Source: Symsagittifera roscoffensis
Taxonomy: Eukaryota; Xenacoelomorpha; Acoela; Convolutidae
Direction of reading: 5' to 3'
DNA length: 64,000 bases
Assembly (NCBI RefSeq): GCF_963678635.1
Contig: NC_087065.1
Span: forward strand, 54,650,397-54,714,396
In this document: one piece after another, positions 18,801 to 27,600 of the stretch
Layout of the letters: each line of letters opens with the position of its first letter
How positions within the stretch are numbered: position 1 is the first letter of the stretch
Program-made: the position numbers and the translations under genes
The notes under the pieces: generated by a model
Database searches by the model: none
What the model saw: the letters and a program-made list of their open reading frames with translations, nothing else
Told to the model about the DNA's origin: nothing

Positions 18801-21216
18801 ATACAAATATAACGCGATAGTGTTGCCGCAACTCTATCAGACAGAACTATTATTCAGGTCACATGATCAGATGGGCCATCAAGGGATCGACAAAGTGTAT
18901 CAGAGGATCCTGAAGCGCTTTGAGTGGCCTGGGATGAAAATGGCATGCGAGAAATGGGTGACAGCATGTCTGTCATGCCAACAGGTCAAGGATCCTAGGA
19001 AGTTGCGATTTCCTTTACAATCAATTGAGTCGTCTGAATTCAACGAGGTGGTGCAGATAGATCACCAGAAGATATGCATGACAGACAGCGGTTACAACCA
19101 AGTCTTGGTCATGATAGATCACTTCACGAAGTATGCAGAGGCCGTGCCCTGCATAACTGCCTCGGCGGAAGAGACATGCGACCACCTGATCAATACGTGG
19201 ATAGCAAGACACGGATGTCCAATGACGTTTCAATCGGACAATGGAACGGCTTTCGTAGGCGAGCTTACGAAAGAGCTTATGAGACGGTCACAAGTCGCTC
19301 AGGCTCACTCCACGACATACCACCCTCAGACGAATGGCTTAGTGGAAAGACAGAATAGGACGTTAGTGTCGATGCTGAGGGTATATTGTTCCAGGTACAT
19401 GACCGATTGGGACAGATACCTTCCACAGGTGATGGGAGCTTATAATAGCACGCAACACTCCACCACTGGAGTCAGTCCACACATGATGCTGACGGGACAC
19501 GAGAAGTCTTTACCCTTGACATTCTTCTACCCAGAGTATGAGGGAAAGAAAACATCCCCACAGGTCTACGTGAGGGATGTGATCAGACGCCAACAGGAGT
19601 TGAACGACTTGTGTAGACGAAACACTCAGCAGGCACAGGCAAGGCAGAGGAAAAGATTCGACAAGAAAGCAGCTGGTGCAAAGGCTTACTCGGTGGGAGA
19701 CTACGTATGGGTATTTCAGAACGTTATACCACCGAAAGGGACAAAAAAGCTTCTGAAGAAGTGGAGGGGACCCTTCATGATTACAGAGGTGCACCAAGAG
19801 GGACGCTTTTATAGACTGAGTACTGGCCGAGCCGCCCACTACGAGAACATCAAGCCACACAATCCATCGACAGAAGACTGGTGTATACCTGCAGACATAG
19901 AAGAAGGGGATTATCTAATGATGGATCCTGCTTGTGAGGTCAATGAAAAAGGCACCAGGGAGAAGAACGATGGAAACGAAGTCGTAGAGGAAGGTACGGA
20001 TACAACATTGGACCTGGATCCAAACGAACAGATCGAAGCGGACGATGAAACCTTGCCCTACGCAGAGGAAGATTGGCAGGATTCCGAACAGACAGAGGTT
20101 CCCAAGAACATGGAACCAGATCTTCCGTTCACGATGCAGACTCGTCAGAAAGACGGGACGAGACTAAGAAAGAAATACAATCCTTACGGTGACGACTTTG
20201 TAGTGGATAGGATAGATCTAAAGAAAATAGTGGAGGAAGTAGTGGGTTTAGAGGAAATAACAGTGTCACAGGACATTGACATAGTCGATGATCACAACGA
20301 TGAGTGGGTTGACGACTGGTCGAAACCCGAGGTGGAGTTCGACGATGAGCAACAGCAGTCAAATGAACAAGACCTGACGAACTTGCGTGTCTTAGAGTGG
20401 CTGAACGAAATGACATCAGACCCTGAAAAGACCAGCGTTACGATTCAAGACGTAGATCGCGAAAGCGCGAAATACATTAAGACCGAACGAGATGATCCTT
20501 CCTGGGCTGCCCAGGAAGGACAACTTCTCATTCCAGCTTCTAATCTTGACTTAATACCCGGTATGCGATCGACGGGGACGCCGATGGATATTTTTGTCCG
20601 GGGAGTGGGGGTAGGACTTACCCACACTGAAAACTTGATAATAAAAAAATTGAGAATAGCAAGAGAGACAGGAAACTTAGAAGCAGAAACAGGCAAAGAA
20701 CCTAAGAAACCTGACATAGGCAGGGTAGTTGAGTCATATTTTAATTTACCAAATGAATATTCTAGTAACATAATACTAACAGACAGTGATTTCATACTCA
20801 CAAACAGAACATGTGCGGTAGCTATTACCGCAGACATGAGTTTTAGGACGGCGCTAGCGGCAGATTTTAAGAGGGAATATAAAAACGTGGAATTCCTTTG
20901 GAAGCAAAGACCAGGGATAGGGGGCGTAGCAGCCTTACCCCCGGCGGTGTCGCAAATACCGGGAAAGTACTTATGCTTCCTGGTAACGAGGGCGACAGAG
21001 AAGCAACACGTGGACCCAGAAAATCTAGTCTTGTCTTTGACGAGGCTGAGGGACTTCCTTGTGGAAATGGACGTGAAGGAGCTTTCGCTTCCAGTGTACG
21101 ATCCAAATAGAGGAAGACTGCATCCTCGGGAATTGTACGCGCTTGTACACGTGATATTCTCTGATACGAACATACAAGTACATCTACATAAGAAATATTA
21201 CTTAAGTATAGGCTGA
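15829..21216 (+). CDS. pol: Pol polyprotein: RT, RNase H, integrase, macro-like C-terminus
   Basis: Numbered from ATG 15829 (1795 aa); the frame is open from 15787. The reverse transcriptase has CDFRYLN, TTLDLGSAFWQV, MPFGLCNATATFQ and catalytic YVDD at 240-243. RNase H begins around DTDAS (388). A linker of about 480 residues (510-1000), acidic and with three LSGE motifs, precedes the integrase, far longer than usual. The integrase has an HHCC zinc site (H1012, H1017, C1047, C1050) and a complete D,D35E triad (D1078, D1137, E1173), then a GPY/F-type block KWRGPF near 1310. Residues 1370-1640 are acidic and of unknown role. Residues about 1645-1795 resemble a macro domain. All polymerase and integrase catalytic residues are present, so the protein looks functional. 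Confidence 0.95.
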   Translation: MKSETDDGLSSCSNFPERPSSYELDSDKPVLPEIEHLKGKIGEGDFEKLRDLLDRNAEVFSKHKADIGCCNFVEHEIELEEGAVPHREGARRMTPHKSEACRAEIEMLLEYDMIEPSKSPWACGVVMAKKKGGQLRFCCDFRYLNAVTIKDAYPIPRIDESLSKLGDAKFFTTLDLGSAFWQVPLRKKDREKTGFACELGLYQWKRMPFGLCNATATFQRLMAQALTGVTKKYGNLLMCYVDDVVIATPTLEDHIDRLDEVFGCMKRAGLKCKPSKCEILRDSIKYLGRMVDRHGVRPDPEAVEAVLTWKAPRTDTQLMSFLGFANYYREFIKGYADKVYPMQKLMRNKGKKFEWNDEAQVAFENIKRELCEAPVLGMPTEKGMYVLDTDASVVAISGILHQEQEWNGRTVLRPIAYGSKVLSDTEMKYGAPKAEMFAVVTFVEKYRAYLGSAPFKLRVDNRALSWLKTYSMDQSYIGRWIVRLDGYHMIIEHRMRDKHQNADSLSKKTEFYERLEQKQANQAEVKEGFSFLDKETYEALPLTRWLDKSGHPIPGHPELPVEKAAEIKILSKEDPVPLDLLLRSNLVQQELSRMNINSLSLLDKTVQVTPQVMRMLGGLLEREVTRDDPEWTAAVASLTVSKKVKIMPSRQQHEENKRDCRTIVQQLVSSIPQEILTSTSYGQKGRESGKQKKTVTFVDRDKKGGVVKQNLLQDYLSGEKDKEKNQRSQDQHPGQGNLSGESEIDEKIPDEKQDLENKVLSGEFRWMRRKYGHDLEERAVSSTTPSTDDKSESSRMNTYSDRDSTSGSELSELAIHTLLVETRARNLDREVYQDPDSDRYLIPSERVFDNAADDLETIAVSKRSISLLPQKEVVRTDLQPFQQETQPLAKIWCVKMEEDTHQPNELNSQMRVMKTYLKARYRLSDLLRAQRNDRMTSNLKRWIENGAPDKGDLEEDSYRILRQYFMQKEGRLYLNKDGIVACRRREEDKVLYKYNAIVLPQLYQTELLFRSHDQMGHQGIDKVYQRILKRFEWPGMKMACEKWVTACLSCQQVKDPRKLRFPLQSIESSEFNEVVQIDHQKICMTDSGYNQVLVMIDHFTKYAEAVPCITASAEETCDHLINTWIARHGCPMTFQSDNGTAFVGELTKELMRRSQVAQAHSTTYHPQTNGLVERQNRTLVSMLRVYCSRYMTDWDRYLPQVMGAYNSTQHSTTGVSPHMMLTGHEKSLPLTFFYPEYEGKKTSPQVYVRDVIRRQQELNDLCRRNTQQAQARQRKRFDKKAAGAKAYSVGDYVWVFQNVIPPKGTKKLLKKWRGPFMITEVHQEGRFYRLSTGRAAHYENIKPHNPSTEDWCIPADIEEGDYLMMDPACEVNEKGTREKNDGNEVVEEGTDTTLDLDPNEQIEADDETLPYAEEDWQDSEQTEVPKNMEPDLPFTMQTRQKDGTRLRKKYNPYGDDFVVDRIDLKKIVEEVVGLEEITVSQDIDIVDDHNDEWVDDWSKPEVEFDDEQQQSNEQDLTNLRVLEWLNEMTSDPEKTSVTIQDVDRESAKYIKTERDDPSWAAQEGQLLIPASNLDLIPGMRSTGTPMDIFVRGVGVGLTHTENLIIKKLRIARETGNLEAETGKEPKKPDIGRVVESYFNLPNEYSSNIILTDSDFILTNRTCAVAITADMSFRTALAADFKREYKNVEFLWKQRPGIGGVAALPPAVSQIPGKYLCFLVTRATEKQHVDPENLVLSLTRLRDFLVEMDVKELSLPVYDPNRGRLHPRELYALVHVIFSDTNIQVHLHKKYYLSIG
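17974..18116 (+). repeat. Three in-frame copies of TTTGTCCGGGGAG coding for LSGE
   Basis: The string TTTGTCCGGGGAG, or a close variant, begins near 17973, 18039 and 18104, each time in the frame that reads L-S-G-E. A fourth copy at about 20592-20605 is in another frame (F-V-R-G). The last eleven bases recur directly before the 3' LTR (31376-31386), at the purine-rich tract. Repetition at the DNA level, across different frames, suggests nucleic-acid function and not a protein motif alone. Confidence 0.75.
20760..21213 (+). other. Macro-domain-like segment at the Pol C-terminus
   Basis: Residues about 1645-1795 of Pol follow the layout of an OARD1/TARG1-type macro domain: a strand with AVAITADMS, a helix ending ALAADFKREY, a strand GKYLCFLVTRATEK, a helix VDPENLVLSLTRLRDFLVEM, a strand KELSLPVYDP, and a last helix and strand ALVHVIFSDTNIQVHLH. 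Macro domains bind ADP-ribose or remove it from proteins. The glycine-rich loops that hold the ligand (GAG-type and GxGLDxL-type) are altered here (RTALA, PNRGRL), so ligand binding is doubtful. Identification is by pattern recognition only. Confidence 0.6.
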
Positions 21217-21619
21217 ATGATGTGCGAGAGGGTGTTAGGCCAAAGGACCAAGTTGCATGTAATATGTGATATGTGTGTTATGTTAGGTTATGTTATGTGT
21301 TAGGTTATTAAGATCATGGGTAAGTAGGGGTTAGTGACCATGAACAACTAGATGACGATCTTGGGAATAGATCCAAAGTTTGGATTGTCCAATCTTAGGT
21401 CGAATTCCAAAATTTTAGAAACCAATTGATTTTAATAAATTTTAGGATAAATATCTTTTTATCTGAACTGTCTTTAAGCAGATTTTAACGATGTATATTA
21501 AGGTGAAATTGACAAGGGTGACATTCGTGATTTCTTTTCTAGATCCTGATTGATCATTTAATTGCTCACTTGAGTCAAAACTTGAAATCGAAATCAAATT
21601 AAATTTGGAGAAGAACAGT
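21217..21619 (+). other. Gap between pol and the third ORF, with candidate splice acceptor
   Basis: No coding frame. GTTAGGTTATG-type strings repeat at 21270-21310. A pyrimidine tract followed by AG at 21541-21542 (TTTCTTTTCTAG) makes a good animal 3' splice site 77 bases before the ATG of the next ORF. Downstream retroviral-type ORFs are usually translated from spliced RNA, so this may be how the third ORF is expressed; the donor was not identified. Confidence 0.45.
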
Positions 21620-24600
21620 ATGGATAATTTCAACCTGGATGAATTGATGGACCTGGCAGAGGCATATGTAGGACCGATGGTAGATGCGATCTATCGTCGG
21701 CTGATCGAACGAGACTTCGCTCTGGAGGACCCAGAGGTGGTCATGTTGCTGACCGCCCTGATTAACATCTTGGGGCACGACAACCGTGGGGACCGCCCCA
21801 CGGAAGTCCTGTTGATGGCAGCATATGGAGAAAGAGGAGTACTAGACCGCCCGAACATGAGAGTGATGAGGTGGAGAAACGGGGCTCTCTCAGGGAGTGA
21901 CTTGGCGAATGAGCCTGGGTTGGGAAGTTCTAGGACTTACCAACCAGGTGAGATGCCAATGCCCTCCAAGCCCAAACCTGGGCTGACGAGAATGCATCAG
22001 GAGATGAACAGTGAGGCGACCTCGTCTGGTTCACCACTGAGAGTAGCTGTGCCACCAAAAGGGGCGAAAGTAACACAGAAGGTTCAGACGAACCAAACCA
22101 TACAAGATCTGGACGAGATGAACGATCAGTTGAAAAGTACGAAGAAGGAGTTAGACGATATGACGAAGACCATGCTGGCGATGGAGGAAGACCGGGACAT
22201 GTGGAGAAAGTTGTTTGAAGACTGCAACAAAAAGCAGGGTCAAGAGATCGAACGCTTAAGGCAGGAATACAAAGAGCGATCGGAGCAGGTGGCGTTGACG
22301 ACGTCCATTGGGAAAGTGATACCTGCAAGGGATATTCCTCGTGGGCAGTCCCCGATGGAGCTCTTGACACCTCGAGAAATGAGTCAAACAACGGAGACAC
22401 GGCTTCCAGCAGAGACGAACCGGGTAACAATCCCGGATCCTAGTGACACCTTGGGTGATCCCGTCGTAGAACAGACAGTGAGAAAACTGATAGAGACCGC
22501 TGGACGATTGGTCGCTAACAAGAATGCACGAGGTTCCGGGGTGACTGCACCCTATGGAACGATTGACGATACGGGCAGAGTACAACTCTCCCAGACAATA
22601 ATCAGACAAGGGATAAGTGACGTGACGCCACTAAGGGGGAGTTCGAAGATCACAGAGAGAAAAGTGAGGAAGATGCCAGCGAAGAAAGTGTCTCGTGTAA
22701 TGGACGTGCAGAAGAATAATCAATTAAAGTATAATTTCACGGGAGTTCCGGAGACAGATCCGAGAGCCTGCTTCAATCGAGCTACCTGGAGCCCGGCTGT
22801 GAACCTGCAGCAACCACCACTCGGGACATCTCACCTGATATTGGGAGACAGCTTAGTCCGAGTGCTAACGAATTTGAGGACCTCATGGGTCACCACGGTG
22901 ATGGCCTTTGGAGGCGCGACAATTGCCCAATTATACCGGATGGTGGAGCTGATGAATCCCGGGAGGATACCCAGTGTGATGATATTAGTTGGGACGAATG
23001 ATATCTCCAGAGGATCAGACGAGCAGGAAGCACAGTGGGAATCAATGATGGTGTGTTTGTTCACCACTCTCTGGCAGAAGTTCAGTTGCGCGGTACTGAC
23101 CGTTTGCACGGTGCCAATGAACGCAAGAAACCTGACAGCATCAGAAAGAAGGCACAACGAGGGAGTCATGAGATGGAACAACATCATAAGAAACCTAGCA
23201 AATCGAAATGCCGGAAGAATGATCCTTATGGACATTGAACACGAATTGAGAGCCATGGAGCAAGCCAGACTGACTTCGGATGGCATCCACTTTGACACAA
23301 TCGAGGGACAAGCTTGGTTGAATCGAGTCTTCCAAGAACGGTTGGACGAGTTAGAAGCAGAACTCTCTGACACAGGAGTACTGAAGGAAGAGGGAACGGT
23401 GAATGATACGGTGATCACTACCTTTGTGCCTCCTAACCTGGAAACGCGTTTGGGTACAGTCCCAGCCGCAATAAATTACCGGCAACAAAGCTCCAGTGAA
23501 TCAGGTCGAAGAACTGACGTGCAGGATCGGTTGGGAGAGGCACCGACGAGGAGGACAATTCATCCTAGGAGAAGGATAGGACCCGTCAACCAACCAAACG
23601 AAGGAGTAGCAGGCACGTCCAGATCAGACACTAGATCGGAGACAACGAGTAGCAGTCGAGAAGAGAGACCGAACAGAGGCTCATTGTTATGGTCTAGACC
23701 CATGCCGTCTCCCTGGCACATATACAAAGAAGAACTGATGAAGCTGGACCTGCAGAAAGTAAGCTTCATCGAAGATGCAAGGAGGATGCTAAATGGAGCG
23801 ACGCTATCCGTCAGCAGATTATACTCAATAACCGGCGTAGACTGGTTGATGGCCGCTAGCATAAATTTCAGCTCCACGACAGCCTTAAGATTTGCTGACT
23901 TGGAAGGACTGCCCTCCAATAACACAATGGGACCTGTGAATGCAAGACCGTTGCAGGATGTCAGATTGAACCATGAGGAGAGGAACCGTGAGGAAAGGCC
24001 AGGAAGATTCCTGACGGCGAGAGCGCCAATTGGACAACACGTGAAGATATTCAAGCAACTGACGACACCACCTAGTCATGTGAAGGAGAGAGTATACCCA
24101 AAACAAGTGAACCAAGATGGTGATGCCCAGAGATATGGCGGATTGACAGCAATAAAGAAAGATGAGAGCATCTTCGCCGCCTACGACAAAGCAGAAATGA
24201 GAAAGGCCAAGATCATGGTAGTAGCGAATTCAGAGTTCGTGTACACCTCTAAGTCTTTGTTTTGGCCGGACGTCATAATGCTGGCCGCAGTTGACCTAGA
24301 CCTATTGCAATCAGTGTCATTGGCTATAGGGGTACAAAGGCAGACAGAAATGAACCCGATAACGATTGTGTTTGCTGGCATCAATGACCATCTACACAGT
24401 AGAGGTTTTCTGAGCAGGCTCAGAGATCCTGCAACAGCAGAAAACGCAGTATGGCCCGCGATAAAAGACATCCTGGAGTCAATGGGTGAAGTGGTAGACG
24501 CGACAAAGGAGGGAACATTCAACAAAGTGGCGTTGAGAGTAGTATTTGCGTTGTCTCCGGGATATGCATATCTCCCGGATGGACTGAAATTTGTGTATGC

Positions 24601-27600
24601 AATGGTAGCCTTACTTTCGGAGGGAAAATATGATGTGATCATATCAGCCCCGAATCGCATGATAGAAATGGAGAACCTGAGGCCACTTAAGGCTGAACTG
24701 CCTGCAGTATGGTCAGATATCTCAAACGCGATGAGAGGGTTCAAGGACCACGCGCTACACATGTTGGTGTTGGACGAAGTGCTGGGGTTGGAACTGTCCA
24801 ACTTCAGTCGGCAACTCAAACTGAAACCAGGAATAGATGACGACCATCGAGTGATCACGGCGATGTCCAACGACTTGTGGTTCCGAGCAATGGAAGTGGC
24901 GAGTGAAGACACGAGAAGAAAGAATTCACTGGAGACGAGAGCTCATCTGGAAGCGATGGTGCTGAGAACCAAGCCGGAAGCAAACCAGTGGCTACACCTG
25001 AATCCGAGAGTAGCGGCATTGGGTGCAGATGCTTTTCAGCAAGGCCCAGTAATGATCACTAAGATATACGCCTACTTGTTGAAGGAGGTGAACCTGGCGG
25101 AAAATGCCGGAGAAAAGACAGCTGAGTTCGTGAACAGAATGTGTCAGATTACTCTGGAAACCTTCTGGACCCAGGAAGTGAAAGGACAGGAGGGATTTGA
25201 AAGGACAGACAGCATGCTAGAAGGGTTGGGAGCCGGATGGACCGCGTCCTTCTTGGCAAAAGTCTACCCGAAAGTCTCGCACTACTTGATAAAGGAATTC
25301 CTCCAAGCGGTAGTGAAAGTATCGATAGTGGAATTAATAGCCCTGTTTGTAACATTTGGAGCGGAGAATTTCGTGAAAGGACCGGTGATACTGCTTACGG
25401 ATGGAATACAGAACCTGCGACTAGATGGACTTTTGACGTTGATCGCAATAACCCACGGAAACTTGGGAGGGCTGATGAAACTGGCACGTTGTCCAGAGCA
25501 GATGAAAGAGAGAGTGAGGAATCTGGATATGAAGAAATCCACAGACTCGTGGAACAAAATAAGAGACCTGAGACACACTCTTATCCAGTATCTCTTGCAG
25601 CAAAATCGCTTTGGAACCGGAGAAGACGAGACAATTGAAAGAGAGGAAGATGTTAGACGACATGTTGGAGGCATGCCGCTGTTAACAGATTTGAGCTTAG
25701 CTATGAGAATCGATCCCTTGGCACTGATCAGAGGAGTCACGGAGTTCGTGACAGTGATCTATGGACCAGCAGTCACCTTTGCGTTCCCTGACGTTAAAGT
25801 GGAAGCATATAGGAGGTCGGTGTTGCACCTGAACCTCATATCGGCAGTGGACGGTAGTACACTGAACTGGTGTGAGCAGCACGCATTGCGAGAGCTCATG
25901 AGTGAAGATCTGTTATTTGCGAAAATATCGGAGCCAGAGATGACAGTCATCAATTTTGACGATCACTTCTGTGACCGCATGGGAGAAGTAGAAAGAGGGC
26001 ACATCGAGGTGTTTCCAAAGCTTTGGAATCTGAGGCCCTATGACAAAACGAATGGCGAAATGACCAGAGTGCCTCGTCTCACAGCAGCGTATCACAAGGT
26101 GAGAGAAGAGACGAAGGACTGGGGCGATTACAAGAAGCTACCCGAAGCAATCCCCGAATTCCCTCTGATAAGAAGGATGTTGCTCGGAGCAGTCTCCGTA
26201 GTACAAACTCCTAGGTTGAGAGCATTCGAAACCAATGAAAGGAGAGTAGGGAATTTCTCGGCGACGATGGATCCATACTTCGTGGGGAGAAATGCCGCCG
26301 TGTTACAGTACACACGATTTGTGTACACGGATCAAACGACGAGAAGGCGAATAAGCAACGCCGCTACTCCCAAGCCTGAAGGATTTGATGAGGAATGGAG
26401 ACGACTAGGCTCAGCTCCAGTGAGGATGAGAGGCAGGACTGAGTTGCCTGAAGCCTCAGTAATCCTGACTAGTGTGAGAAAAGAGATGAAAGTTGCGGGA
26501 ATATTGCAGACGAGAATTTTCCTAGCACCCTTCGGCTGCGAAGAAACTAAAGTGGTCCATGGAGAAGAGGAAGATAAATCAGCCGGTACATTGCTCATAC
26601 CGAGATTCCAGGAAGAAGCTGATGATGACAAACAAGGACCATCGAACTCGAATGGGGACAAGTCAGAAGGAGATGACGGACAGGGTGGAAACCGTCAGAC
26701 GGAAGAACCCATGCAACAAGATCAAGCTGGTGGGGAGGACGACAGGGCATCGACAGGAGGAACATCCAGCCTGGATTTCAATATCTTCAGTGATCTTGAG
26801 AATAATGCAGACACGTTGGAAACGACTGAGCCAGCGGATGAAGGCATCTCGACACTGGAACCTCCGTCAGCCTTTGAGGAGATGAAACGGAATTTGCCGG
26901 AGAGCAGCTCTCCTGGCAATACAAGAAATAACGATCAGAGAATCCTCATGGAATCACCTCGGAGGAGAAGAATAGAGGCCTCAGCCAGAGTACCTTTCTT
27001 GGGAACGCTACCCGAAGAAGAATGGGAAGTACATCACCGAGACCACGAGAGTAGGACGGGATGTAAGCTGGACAGAGTGGCGTTCATGGAAGAAGTCTGG
27101 ACTGTGATTCAGAGCTATGGGACCCAGTCCATTCTCAAAACAGGTCTCAATCAACCCTTGGTGAGAGAAGTACTTGACAAGCTTGATGAGTGTGAAGGGA
27201 GACTGAGTGAGTTATTGATCGACTCAGCCACTGATGAGAGTGAAGCGAATTCTCCCATCAAGATGACACCGCAGGACAATGAAGGAGAGGTGGTGTACCT
27301 GTCAAGGACCAGGAGAGGAACGATGCGATCGAAAATGGTGATTGATAAAATCAATGCGATGAAAATGAAGTTAGGCAGCAGAGTGATGCCGAGGAGGATT
27401 GGAAAGACGAAAGTGGATTCGGAAATATCGATGAAAGCTGGTAACTCAGCGAAAAGAAAACGAGTTGAGGAAGTCATGGATTTGGGGCAAGGTGATTACC
27501 AATTGTCTGGCACAGATAGAATATTAACTGATATAGCGATGGTGCCACCCATTCTCATGGCTGGGTTAAAGTCAACCGGTTATAAATCCAAAAGGAGTGA

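Noticed and set aside
20445-21173. 242-codon minus-strand frame inside pol, and similar antisense frames in gag and ORF3 (such as 24181-24912)
   Set aside because: Shadow frames of high-quality plus-strand coding sequence; no start context or recognisable domain.
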